From the NCBI GenBank assembly GCA_961205875.1, contig OY540810.1, positions 3,906,001 through 3,970,000 on the forward strand: DNA of 64,000 nucleotides. The letters run 5' to 3'. Of the stretch, positions 48,000 to 59,660 are shown piece by piece (the stretch's first letter is position 1; each line of letters opens with the position of its first letter). This stretch comes from Sialis fuliginosa. Lineage: Eukaryota > Arthropoda > Insecta > Megaloptera > Sialidae. The notes below the pieces were generated by a model. It was not told where the DNA came from. It worked only from the letters and a program-made list of their open reading frames with translations, and made no database searches. Both the position numbers and the translations under genes were made by a program.

Positions 48000-49888
48000 A
48001 TGCGTGTTGGGCACGCACATGATAGGGTTCCGTAGTCAAGAGTGTTCGTTATAATCTGGATTTTTAAAAGATTTTTTGCATCGATAGTTTGGAAAATAGA
48101 AGGAGAGGGGTGTTCTGATAACCACATTGAAAAGTAAATATATCGTGACTGAAGGGTTAAAATCAAAAGGTCATATAACAATTCTTGTTGCATGAGGTAA
48201 GTGAAAAAAATGTGAGTACAATTTCCAGTCAATGGGAGGGGGTCCAAAATAATTTTGACAGTGTTTGTTACAATTTTCAGTGGAAGTACTAATTAAAATT
48301 AGACCCTATATTATATAATTAATGATTTTTTGTTTGTCATGACTAACACAAAATTTGGTCGTATTTAGGCACCGCTATTACAATATCGTAAATATAAAAA
48401 ATATAATGTTATCCAAGATCTAAAAATATACCAAATTTCAGCTCAATTGCTCAACAGGAAGTGGGTAGAATTGGGAAATAATATGAATGTTTGCCCCACT
48501 GTACAATTGTCAATTATTTAAAATTATTTACATCAGATGAACTCCTTCAGATTTATAATATTATATAACTTTGACTGTATAGTTCAAAAGACAAGATATT
48601 GTCTCAAATTACGGAACTTGTGTTAGTGAGCTTGAAGTTCACACGGGATTGTTATATTGTCTTAGTTTAAATTTAATCGTATATTTAAGAGTGCGTTAAA
48701 ATTAATTAACTTGGAAAACATAATTTGATAAGAACAGGCTGAGGTATAAAAATATAATTTTAATATAATAAAAATACATAAATTATAATAAAAATATATT
48801 TATAATTAAATTTATTTCAAGTTCTTTATTGTTGTATTAAAATCAGTTAAAAATTTACTTTGGAAGTCACAAAAAATTGTATCAGTTATTAAAAGTTCAA
48901 GAACCTGTAATATAAAGTGAATAAGAGGGCCCAGACTTTACCAAGATTGTTTTTATTTTTTTTAGTTAGATAGTAATTTTATTAATAATTTTCAAAACAT
49001 GAGCAAAACTTTATTTGATGTTAAATATAGAAAGCAAGATCAATATTTCTAGATATAAAGAAATACTTATTTGATATATGTTTTTTTAGTCATCTACTTC
49101 TTTTTATGTTGAACTGTCATACGAAAATAAATTGTAATCAAAATTTTCATTGAGACGTAGTAAATATTAACTTTATAGTTTCTAGATTGACTTCTTTTTA
49201 ATAAGTACATGTCATATTGTTTTTATATGATCTGTATTTTGTTTCAAAAGTTTTATTAGAAATAAAATAAAAAATACAGGTATATTCTATGTTATACTTA
49301 ATGCATATAGTTTTATCATCTCGTCACTTTCTCGTTATTATGAGAACTCTAATTTTCATTTATTGATAAATATACCTTAGGTATATTTTACATTTACCGT
49401 TTTTAGGTTTCCGTAGAACACTAGGAACCCTTATAGTTTCGCTATGTCCATCCGCTCTCAAAGATGAAATTTGGTACACTGACGAAGACTGATAACCAAA
49501 AAACAGAAATTATAAGATTTTTGAAAAAAAAAACAACATTTTTTTGGCCCCCTTTCCATAGACTGAAAAGTATATTAAAAAAAAATCACTTGATCTATTA
49601 AGAAGAGTATCTTTAAAATGCAAAAAAAATGCTGTATGACTTTTTATTATTTGCTTTTCAATGAGGTTATCAGAGCGCTCCCCCTTCTAGTTTCTAAATT
49701 ATCGATGCAAAAAATCTAAAAAAAATAATCCAGAATGTAGCTTTTAGTTAGTACCTACCTACTTTCAATGAAAATTATAACGGACACTGTAGCTAGAATA
49801 GTTTATAAAAAAATTGAAATAACTCTTGATTATAAATTGTAATGACTACGGAAACCTATCAGGTGCGTGCCCAACACGCACTTGGCCT
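48000..49888. repeat. GGTTCCGTAG-type repeats in opposed orientation
   Basis: GCGTGTTGGGCACGCAC (48003) followed by TAGGGTTCCGTAG, and at the far side GGTGCGTGCCCAACACGCAC (49861), form inverted ends about 1.86 kb apart. A further start (GTTTCCGTAGAACACTAGGA) lies at 49409. Part of the interior (49690-49860) resembles 1155-1440. These may be one element or two facing copies. Confidence 0.5.
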
Positions 49889-50171
49889 TTTTTTTATTTA
49901 AAAATATGATAAAAAATATTGGTTAGTCATCAACGAGCCTTGAACATATTCGTTTTGTCAAAATTTAAGCCGGTTTCGTACAATTTATAGAATGAAGAAA
50001 TAATATAAATAATAGAAGAAAAAATGTAATAAAACTATCCTCTTGGATTATCCAAACAAAGGAGAAATTAAATAAATAAAAATATAGTTAAAATATGCAT
50101 AATAAAAAATATACATATACGAGTATATATATTATATTAATATATGTATTATGTAACATATTATACATACA

Positions 50172-50534
50172 CAGGGGCGTATTTCCTATGGGGCAGGCTG
50201 AGAGGGGCGGCAGATGTTTGTTAGTTTAATACAGTAGAAAATAGGAAGACAAAAAATGAGTAATGAGACTAAAAAAAAGGTCAAGTTATTTCCCTATCTT
50301 TCAAACTTTTAAATTTTAAATTTTAATCAACATGACAAAAAAAGGTCATCACTTTTTAATTTATATTATTTGAAAAAATTCTCACTTTCCAGTTCATATA
50401 GGAATTCTGACTATGAAAAATAAATTATATTTTTAGGGGCGGCAATTTTTGTTTGTCCAGGGTGGAAATTATTTTTTACCCAGGGCGGCATTTTTTTCTG
50501 GCCCAGGGTGGCACTTAACGTAAATACGCTACTG
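50172..50534. mobile_element. hAT MITE with perfect 8-bp duplication TACATACA
   Basis: CAGGGGCGTATTTCC at the left and AAATACGCTACTG at the right, flanked by TACATACA at 50164-50171 and 50535-50542. 363 bp, with GGGCGGCA repeats near both ends and no transposase. Confidence 0.85.
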
Positions 50535-51362
50535 TACATACATGTACATTGTTCATACACAGATATTACAATATTGATTTTTAATGAAACGCTAACAACG
50601 AACGCCAAAAAGCTGAAGAAAACTTTAATCTATTTAAATTTTCTTTAAGCTTAAACCGAGAGAAAGTTTATGAAATATTCAGAAAATTTCAATAATGAAA
50701 ATCGCTTTTTTCTCTGTAAAATTGAAAATCAATTGCCGGTTTAAAGTACATATTATTTATATTCAAAATCGAATATGCATAAATGCTAATTATTTGAATT
50801 AATTCTGGACGAATCTATGCTGTTATACTTTTGAAAAAATAATTATACCCATATACACGTATATAACATACATTGAAATTATATAAATTATTTTAAATGA
50901 ACTGCGTAGTTAAAATCATAATTAATATATGTTTACATGCAGATATTATTATTGTTCGAAATTCTATTAATTGTATTATATATCATAAATATATGCATAG
51001 GTTAAATGAGGAATATCGAAATATGTTGTAAACAGAACTGTGAAAAATATTCTTAAAAATAATTTAAATAAGTACTTCTTTAAATTTGTTAGGTATTGAA
51101 AAACACAAAAAGTATTTTAATACAATTTTTTTCAGTACTGAATACTTTATAAATTTATAAAATTTTCAAGTACTTTGACAAGTTTTGGTTTTAAAGTATA
51201 CAATATAGGTACATATAAAGGTGTGTCAAAAAAAAGATATTTTTTTCCTAGATTTCGTTACGAAATATGGTAGTTTATGATCCAAGATAAATTCCCCCGC
51301 AAGGATTACCCTGTCGTTCAATTTTATTAAGAGATGCCACAAGGGGGGGGGGGTCTTATTAA

Positions 51363-51921
51363 GGTAGTTCTCGTGCTACAGTACCAACAAAAAGTTACGC
51401 TCATAATACCATAGTAAAATATCGAAAATAATTGCGTTGCTACAGAGAATTTTTGTTCAAGTCTATGCCCAAAGCCGTCTATACAGATTATTATAAACAC
51501 AATCATACTATGAATATATTTTATTTTATGACTAAACGCTTCGACAGATTTTGATAAAAAAACTACCAAACAGTAAAGGGTTATTATTATGATATGTGAT
51601 AAAAAATTCAAAATGATTGACCGTTTTGTTTTTGAAATACAAGGTCAATCATTAGGAATTTTTTATCACATATCAGAATAATAAACCTTTATTGTTTGAT
51701 AATTTTGTATCAAAATCTATCGAAGTTTTAGTCATGAAAATGGACATAATACGAACTTGATATAGCAGATACGTACAAAAGTGGCAAACTTTGATGACAA
51801 TTATCTCGAGTTTAAAACGGTCGATCTCTTTAAAATTTCACGATTGGATAGATATCATTATTCTTTTATACCCTGATTTTTTTTTTAATTCTATCGAAAT
51901 GACGTTTGCACGAGAACTACC
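51363..51921. mobile_element. TTAA-flanked foldback element
   Basis: GGTAGTTCTCGTGC and GCACGAGAACTACC are perfect inverted ends, each next to TTAA (51359-51362 and 51922-51925). Inside, about 51520-51640 and 51640-51735 are long inverted arms around GGTCAATCAT/ATGATTGACC. Same TTAA habit as 9987-10696 but different sequence. Reading frames here are repeat by-products. Confidence 0.75.
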
Positions 51922-52147
51922 TTAACATGGAAACATTATTCTTTAGTACTAAAGTTGGTATAACTGATTCATGATAACTGAAAAAAAATTATACTTCAAA
52001 TTTTCAAATCGTTCACCTAGAAGTTATATTTATAGCTAGCTACATATTGCACATAGGTATACAGTATAGATATGTGCATGTATGTTTGTATGTTATTACC
52101 GCATCCTATTGAATTAAGTAATTATTTCGTAATCAACCCCAGAACAC

Positions 52148-52214
52148 CTAGCCCCGAGTTTAGTTCGGACGTACTAAGGCAGAAATAACTAGACCCGAGC
52201 GCAGTTCGGGCATG
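52148..52214. repeat. two 41-bp-spaced hairpin units, locally GC-rich
   Basis: CTAGCCCCGAGTTTAGTTCG and CTAGACCCGAGCGCAGTTCG occur 41 bp apart; each can fold (CCCGA...TCGGG). The patch stands out in AT-rich surroundings. Confidence 0.55.
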
Positions 52215-52574
52215 ATTAATTTTCGCGTGCTATAAAGTTACGTTCATGTAAATAATTTGAAAACATCATTAATTTTTAGAGAAAATTATAATTAATACTT
52301 ATTTAATCGTTATTTATTTTTAGTTCAAATCTTATAAATAAAAAAATAAAATAAAATAAAATCTTGTGTTTTTACTAATAATCCATATATTATCTATACT
52401 TTATGCCCCATTCATTTTATTAGTTTGTCAGAAAGTTTTAATAAATTAAGAATCACATTCACTGTCAGGATTTCGTATAAGAAAGTCCCGTGGCTTCCAT
52501 GGCGGATATTTTCATAAAAAAGAAGCATCTCGTTGCGACATAGTAACAAATTTTTTCGACACTAGTCTGGAGAC

Positions 52575-52594
52575 CGTAGTTTGAGGAGCACTGT
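52575..52594. mobile_element. hAT-like right end
   Basis: AGTTTGAGGAGCACTG reads on the other strand as CAGTGCTCCTCAAACT, a common hAT terminus. The left partner was not recognised. Confidence 0.4.
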
Positions 52595-53221
52595 GTTAAA
52601 ACCTTTGCTGATTTCTACTTTAAAAATTCAGAAGCAGTGTTTGTACGAACATAATTCTAGCATCAGGTGGTTACTCGTATGATTGATGTGTGTGATACAT
52701 TCAGCAACCACAGCCAACTATACAAATTGCTAAATCGTGTACACCGGCTGTCTAATTTGAATATGATTCTACGCTCATCACCCTGCCACCATCGTAACCT
52801 CTACCAGGCATATTTGATTACTCTTTTTTTACTTAGTTGATTAGTATGTTTTAGAACAGAGGTGGTACATATTTAATTTTGTATAAGGAAATATTGTAAT
52901 CATGAAATTGCCCTTAAGTATTCTAAATTCAGTTTGTCTGTTTTCATCATGATGTGTATAGGAATTTATAAACAAACATGTGTGTTTTAGGCCGAGTTAG
53001 CCGGGTTTTTTTTTTACATTTATGTAAAATGTATTTTTTTATAATGAAAAATTGTACTAAAATTTTGTTGAAGTTCAAAAAACATAATTAAATGTTTCTC
53101 TGGTAATGCTAAGTATTTTATTTTTGAATAGATTTTGCAATAATTACGTAAAAATATTTAAATAATTTAATTTAATTTTAATATTAAAAGTTGGTCTAGA
53201 AGACAAACATAATAAAAATTA

Positions 53222-53370
53222 ACGGTATGGAAAACCATACATGACTTCCACGTTCCATAATATTTTTCTTATATTTAAAATATTTTTAATATTAGTTTTG
53301 TAATATCCTCAATAACATAAAGCAAAAATGTACAATAAGAATCTGAGAATTTGAATTAACCCTTTGGACG
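53222..53370. repeat. partner of the 41188-41400 repeat
   Basis: See that entry. It is followed by CGTAAATCGACAAAAATCGA, then ATGGACGCGTTCAAAGGGTTAA, which mirrors AACCCTTTGGACGCG at 53359: an imperfect inverted pair flanking 53359-53560. Confidence 0.5.
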
Positions 53371-54069
53371 CGTAAATCGACAAAAATCGATTGTATTTTT
53401 TTTCCATCCGCGAAAAAATTGACTATAGTACACGACTCGTGGAAATCTACTTTTATCTTTATATTGTATACAAAACATTTTGATTTTTCTAGGGAAATGT
53501 GCACATTTTTATATTAAGAATAATTTATTGTTTCGCTCAATGGACGCGTTCAAAGGGTTAAGTTGCATTTGTTTTCAAGACAATGTGCATTTATTCGAGA
53601 ATGTGGGCTATATCTAGAGAAACAATTCAAAATATTTATTTATCATGAGTTTAAAAACATGTTTTGTTTATTTATGAGAGATAACATAAACCATTTTGAA
53701 CATTTATCATTAAAGTTTTCTTTTATTAATCCAAGGTCTAGATAAAATTTTATTTGTTTTAAATTTTTCAAATCACAGCCTATATGTATTAGGATGGTCC
53801 TTAGATGGGGTTGGGGCGAATTTTGAATGAGCTGCCCCCCAAATCAGCTCCAGATAATTTAAAAAAATGTGGAAAAAGTTCTATCTTAAAAATTGGTCAT
53901 TATCAGGATTTTTGGCGATTTTTCAGACCTGCGTACTAGAGCGTCTTAAACTTTTTCTAAAACTCTAGAATAACGAATGCATTCCTGGTATCTGGTATTC
54001 ATATTCCATATTTAGATGGATAAATTACACTTCTGATTCACCGTTGGCAGCTGTATGGGTCATTGGGTC

Positions 54070-54182
54070 ATTCCACTAAAAGATTTTTTTTTGTAATTTC
54101 TAATTTTTTAAGATTTATAAAGGAGTAACTTCTCCAATTTTCAACTATTTCTCGTTGAAATTAGATACCTGCCATACATCCT
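54070..54182 (-). repeat. end fragment of the TTAA element of 9987-10696
   Basis: Reverse complement of the left terminal 110-120 bp of that element, ending TGCCATACATCC then TTAA. Confidence 0.65.
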
Positions 54183-55604
54183 TAAATACTGAAATTAATA
54201 CTTTGGCCACATACACACGTTAGTTATGTTACAAAAGTAATTAAATATTCTTAACCTCTTTTTGACGTTAATTTTGTGTCCCCTACTCTTTCCTATCTCC
54301 CTATGGACCCTAAACCTCAACGCCGAAGTTTGTAAGCTATTTTTAATTTGATGTGGACAAAGAAAATGTTTTCCGAGAGTTTATATTTGGGACGCGGTGA
54401 AAATTGATTTTATTTCTTCCTTAATGCTTTCGAACGAACAAACAAAATATATAAAATTTGTCCACGCGTGTACATTATTACGTTAATTACAATTTTTGAA
54501 TTTATGATTTGATGAATGAAAATCAATTTAAAAAAATGTGCTTTAAAATAGCTATGTTACATTTATGTTCGTCTCGGTTTTTATAATTTATGTGCTTAAT
54601 TATCTAATTATTTTTATGATTTTCTTGACTGTAAAAATAATATATACTTACCTGATTTCTTCAACTTCATTATTATAATAGCTGTAGACTTCACAATAAT
54701 ATTCAAAACAAAAGGTTACAATTTTGATTTACTTCATATTAATACTTTTAAATATTTGTACTTCAAAAATTCATGCTTCTTTGATACAAATTCGTAAGAA
54801 ATATATTTCTTTCTCACTAATTTTGAATATCCGCCATTTCTTTTATATATTTTTTGTTATGTGTAACGATACAGTACAACTTTAAAGAAAATAAAAGTAC
54901 AAGTGAAAAAAAGATGAAATAGAGATATACCTAGTCCTTTTTACATAAAACGTCGGTCTTATAAGCAGAAAAATATTTGAATTACAAAGTAGAGGCAGCC
55001 CAACAGAGTTCAAAAGGTAGAACCCACTTCAAGATGTAATTATTAAAAAAGGAAAATGGAGATGTAATTGTAGAAAATTTGTACGGAATCATTCATACAA
55101 TTTTCAAATTTATGTAAAAAGGTCGAACCTTATTTTTTGTTCCACTTTAAGAATAAATAAAACGATATTCATTAGTGCATTAATAAATATTATATTCAAT
55201 TAATTACATAGTACAGAATTGATTGACATACATTTTTGAGGGGAAATAAGTATCAAAAAGGTATTTTCGTGTGAATTGTATTAAACAAAATAAAATTGCA
55301 CTATGAGTTTGAAAAGATCAAAATAAACCAATTATAATTTGATAATTAATGAAGAAAAGGGTTTTCTATACCTTTAATATAAAATAAACGAGCGTTAATA
55401 CAAGTTTTGAAAGGTGTATTATCTTGTCGATCATTAAAACACTTACCTTAAGTTTGACTGACAGTTTAAATTAGTAGAAGCGACCAGTTTTATTATTTCT
55501 TACATAGAATATTTCACGTATTCTGTTCAGTATGAATATAATATGCAATATATATTTTTCTTTGTTACTTATAAGTTACAATAAGTATCTAACAGTTAAA
55601 ATTG
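54183..55604. other. gene-free AT-rich DNA
   Basis: No gene or well-bounded repeat recognised. Confidence 0.3.
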
Positions 55605-55770
55605 TAATATTTTGTTTCCTCGCAACATCGAATATACGAGAAGCTTTGTGATCGTTTTAGGATGAGACAAAAAAATTGTTCTTCGATTTCAAAATTTGAA
55701 ATTGATCTTTCCGTTTCAGGTTAAGACAAACACAAAAAGTTTTTCGACAATTTTTTTATTTTTGAAGTTA
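55605..55770 (+). repeat. pogo-like repeat fragment
   Basis: TTTCCTCGCAACATCGAATA through GTTAAGACAAACAC matches 26310-26430, the upstream portion of copy B. Confidence 0.55.
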
Positions 55771-55973
55771 GGATGAGTTTGGATACAATTCTATTAACTA
55801 TTACTAAAAGTTACAAGTATTTTATTTTTATTTTTTTTCTTACGACCTATAGAACCGGGGATATTTCAAAAACAGTGTAACGATACATTCGAAATGTATC
55901 AAAAATGCACAATTATGCAATTTTCTCGGGACGCACATGGCCGATTTTCCTAACTTTTTCGATTTTCACTCGA

Positions 55974-56235
55974 GCAGACTCCAGTTTTTTTTTTAAATAT
56001 AGCTTATATCATTATCTTTAACTATCTAATGCCCGATGACCCTCGAAATCGCCTTCGGCTATTATTAAGAAATTTAAATTGAAAATTTAACAAATAAGTT
56101 GAATAGTTAATATGTCAGCTTGGCGCGATCGAGGAGACTCCAGTTTTTTTTTAAATATAGCTTACACCATTATCTTTAAGACTATCTAATGCCCGAAGAC
56201 CTTCGTAACCGCCTATTATTAAGAAATTTAATTAT
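55974..56235. repeat. tandem duplication, period about 158 bp
   Basis: AGACTCCAGTTTTTTTTTTA (55976) recurs at 56134, each followed by AAATATAGCTTA, ACTATCTAATGCCCGA and TATTATTAAGAAATTTAA. Confidence 0.75.
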
Positions 56236-56239
56236 TCCC

Positions 56240-57041
56240 TCTACTAACATCCTTAATATATACATACAAAGCTCAACGTCTCTCTGTCTGTCTGTCCGTT
56301 AGTGCGCTTATCACTCGAGAACCACTTATCCGATTTACGTGGTTTCTTTATTAATTCATAGGTACATTCTCTGGCCCGGTTATAGGATATATTTTGTTAC
56401 GTTAGGTAACATAACAACTAAGCAGTGGCGATAATAGTAAATCATGTCGGAAAAAAATTTGCCGTCGGCGTGCTATTCTGCAATACGCTGCCTAAACCGT
56501 TCAATATTGAACAAAATAATATATTAAAGAATTGTGTAGAATCAAAAGATCTACAATAAAGTCAGCTACACCATATGTCTAACTTTTATATTTAAGCTAC
56601 AATGACTGCTTTTATGTTACAAAGAAGAATTTAAAATATTTGGATTTTGTTTACGTGGACTTATGACCTGCAAAACTTTAATCATTATCAAAATAAATGA
56701 TTTCTTCGTGATAAGTACTTAATGTAGATATAATTTGCTCTTTACAGAATTCAATTTGGTCTTTTGGTTTAGGAAATAACGTGAAATATACATACAATAA
56801 CATATTATTCGCGGCAATTCGCGCGAACTATGATGAAGTGTCGCGAGGAGAGGGAAGATTCTTCGCTCGGCCGGCAGTTGTTTATTTTGTTTTCAATTAT
56901 TCATTTTTTTCTGATTTGTTTTTTTTGGTACGTTAGGTTTTGATTAGTTATTATTACGATAATAATTAATCGTGTTTGTACTTAATTCAACTATATTTTT
57001 CAAAAATCCTAAACGATAATTCTCTGTGCGGGCCCAGCTAG
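56240..57041 (+). mobile_element. Helitron-like nonautonomous element
   Basis: Begins TCTACTAACATCCTTAATA and ends GTGCGGGCCCAGCTAG followed by T, fitting Helitron TC...CTRR ends with a GC-rich region just before. A segment at 56611-56665 resembles the hAT relic at 19951-19998, so it may carry captured transposon sequence. The expected A before the 5' end is a C. Tentative. Confidence 0.4.
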
Positions 57042-57704
57042 TACTTACATATAAACAAACGAACCAACATGACAACTAACCATAACACCGTCTCTGCGTA
57101 GTTGGACAAAAAATTAATTGAAAACATTTGTTGTGTTATTGCGTGTTAAATATTTATCGTCAAATACAAACGTCATAAATATGTAGTTAATAAATTACTG
57201 ACATATAAGTTAATTTCGTTATTTACATCTATTCTATATTCGCGAACATTCATAGGATGTTATGCAATTATTTGTAAACTAGATTAACATTCGAATATGC
57301 ATACATATGTATATGTATATGTAAATTGTGAATATGCCGTTTGACAGATAACATTTAATTATTATAAAACAATTAACAAATGTTGAAGTGCTTGTCATAC
57401 ATTTGTAATGATGAATATACATTCTAAATGTAATTATATACAATATAGTCTGCAATTTCTGAAAAATTTTATACAAGATACAAATAATATTGTGGTATGA
57501 AATGTTTCAAATATATGTACATAAATATACATGCTATTAAAAATGTATGCAATTCAGTTTTTATTTTGTAGTCATATCTTCCAATTCTCTTCTTTTTATC
57601 ACAGATAGCATTATTTTTAGATTTGTTTATTTACATTTATATACATGAATGATGAAAGTATTAGCGGATTGTTAACTTTTAATTTGCTACTTTAAAATTG
57701 AGTA

Positions 57705-57970
57705 AGGTACTGGCACCAGTCTTGGCAAGGACCCCAGTAATGGCAAATTTTTAATAAAATATACTGAATTAAAAATATTTGTTGATATTTCATTATTACC
57801 ATTTCTCAATATTAGTCTATATACATTTAACTGTCTTACAGCGTGATTTGATTGAAAATGGTGGACATTTAAACTAATTGTTAGTGTAATTTATTTATTA
57901 ATTATTATATTATCATAACAACTGCTTTACATTGTTTCAAATTTGACTATTCTTTCATAAGAAAGTAAAA
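57705..57970 (-). mobile_element. AGGTACTGGCACCAGT MITE, copy 4, truncated
   Basis: After TA (57703-57704), AGGTACTGGCACCAGT and then the complement of the family's right half (CCAGTAATGGCAAATTTTTA, TAAACTAATTGTTAG). The other end is missing. It lies about 300 bp upstream of the Dop1R2 leader exon. Confidence 0.7.
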
Positions 57971-58266
57971 AAATATATTGTAATTAATTATAAAATGCTA
58001 TTACACTCAAACGACTTTTTTTTCAATAACTCAGTATATTATGTAAATATTTAGTGTACCTATATATCATATTATTTTTACCACGCGTAAATTGAGTTCT
58101 TTGAAAACTTTGTTTCATTCAAACTTAAAGTTAAATGCAAATATCTGCAATATTAAAAGTTAAAACGACCCCATATTATTCCTATATTCTATTTTATGTA
58201 AAAAATAGTTTGACTTTGTTTAAAAAGTTTGTATTGAATAATAAAACTAGGTCTTGTTTTTTCCAG

Positions 58267-58416
58267 ATACAAAAAATATTCTACAAAGAGGATGCAATGT
58301 GCTCACATGAAACGGCAGGCGAAAACTTGAGAATAGCTTGTATGTGGGATGATATATAACTCGGTTAAGAAATGTAACGCATAAATCAAAGCAAGTTGCA
58401 AGAGAATCAAGCAGCC
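58267..58416 (+). promoter_or_regulatory. Dop1R2 5' leader with upstream ORFs
   Basis: TTGTTTTTTCCAG at 58254-58266 is a good splice acceptor, so this exon probably starts at 58267 and an earlier noncoding exon lies upstream. Before the main ATG there are at least two short upstream ORFs: 58292-58330 (12 codons) and 58297-58359 (20 codons), overlapping in different frames. Such leaders usually lower translation of the main frame. The exon edge is inferred. Confidence 0.5.
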
Positions 58417-59660
58417 ATGAACGAAAGCGAAAACTCTGTTGAAGATCCTTTAGGATTGGAATCGTATCTTTATAGTTGGGAAAACACAATAGAGACAAAT
58501 TCAGAGTTCCCTGTATTTTCAAACAGTTCAGAATCCACATGGATAACTAATGAAACTAATAATACGATCACATCTGGCCATGATTTAACCCTGTGGAGCC
58601 AATGGAACACAGTAGGCCAAGAAAAGGCAGTATTGGTGTTCTTCTTGTTTTTGTTTTCAGTGGCAACAGTTTTCGGAAACACGCTAGTTATTTTGGCGGT
58701 TATAAGAGAAAGATATCTACACACAGCTACAAATTATTTTGTTACATCTCTTGCGGTTGCTGATTGTCTTGTTGGCTTGGTTGTGATGCCTTTTAGTGCA
58801 TTGTACGAGGTTTTAGAACACACCTGGTTCTTTGGAACAGATTGGTGTGATGTATGGAGATCTTTAGATGTCCTGTTTAGTACTGCTTCGATTCTGAACT
58901 TGTGCGTTATATCTTTGGATAGATATTGGGCTATAACTGACCCATTTACATACCCAATGAGAATGAGCCGAATGAGAGCTGCTCTACTGATTGCGGCTGT
59001 TTGGATTTGTTCGGGAGCTATTTCGTTCCCAGCTATTGTTTGGTGGAGAGCTGTTAGAACAGAAGAAGTACCAGAATTCAAATGTCCTTTCACTGAACAT
59101 TTAGGTTATTTGGTATTTTCTTCAACAATTTCATTCTATTTACCGCTATTTGTGATGGTGTTCACTTACTACAGAATTTATAAAGCCGCTGTGGTGCAGA
59201 CACGAAGTTTAAAAATAGGAACTAAACAGGTTATGATGGGCTCAGGGGAATTAGAATTGACTCTCAGAATTCACAGAGGTGGAACAACAAGGGTAAGACA
59301 CGAGTCTGAAACGATGTTTCCAGAAGATGAACCTTTGACTGCAGCTCTTCATAATAACGGGTTATCGCGGATGGCATCGACTAGGATGGTTTCTGGAACA
59401 CACCATGGAAAGAACTTTTCCCTGAGCAGAAAGTTAGCTAAGTTTGCCAAAGAAAAGAAAGCGGCGAAGACGTTGGGTATTGTGATGGGTGTATTTATTG
59501 TGTGTTGGTTACCGTTTTTCGTCGTGAACCTGCTCTCTGGGTTCTGCATGCAATGCATCTACAACGAGGAGTTAGTGTCTGCGGTGGTCACGTGGTTGGG
59601 ATGGATTAACTCCAGTATGAATCCAGTCATTTATGCTTGTTGGAGCCGAGATTTTAGAAG
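58417..59660 (+). CDS. Dop1R2: dopamine receptor Dop1R2 (DAMB), large coding exon, 3'-partial
   Basis: 414 codons plus two bases of a class A GPCR. ATG at 58417 sits in a good context (GCAGCCATGA); an open extension upstream has no ATG. The extracellular N-terminus carries sequons at Asn2, 36, 45 and 48. TM1 is about 71-95, TM2 107-130, TM3 143-168, TM4 188-210, TM5 229-253, TM6 351-373, TM7 384-406. Amine-receptor marks are Asp151 in TM3, DRYWAI at the end of TM3, TM5 serines 235/236/239, CWLPFF in TM6 and NPVIY in TM7. The segments WAITDPFTYPMRM, SLKIGTKQV, LTLRIHRGGTTR and NFSLSRKLAKFAKEKKAAKT match insect Dop1R2 as I recall it, rather than Dop1R1 or the octopamine receptors. The exon ends inside the Arg codon after SRDFR with donor AG|GTTAGT; the frame running on to 59688 is intron read-through. 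The cytoplasmic tail exon is outside the window. Expected role: plasma-membrane dopamine receptor raising cAMP and/or calcium in neurons. Confidence 0.95.

Noticed and set aside
58470..59558. Minus-strand open frames opposite Dop1R2 (up to 119 residues)
   Set aside because: They are antisense shadows of the conserved receptor frame, without domains of their own.
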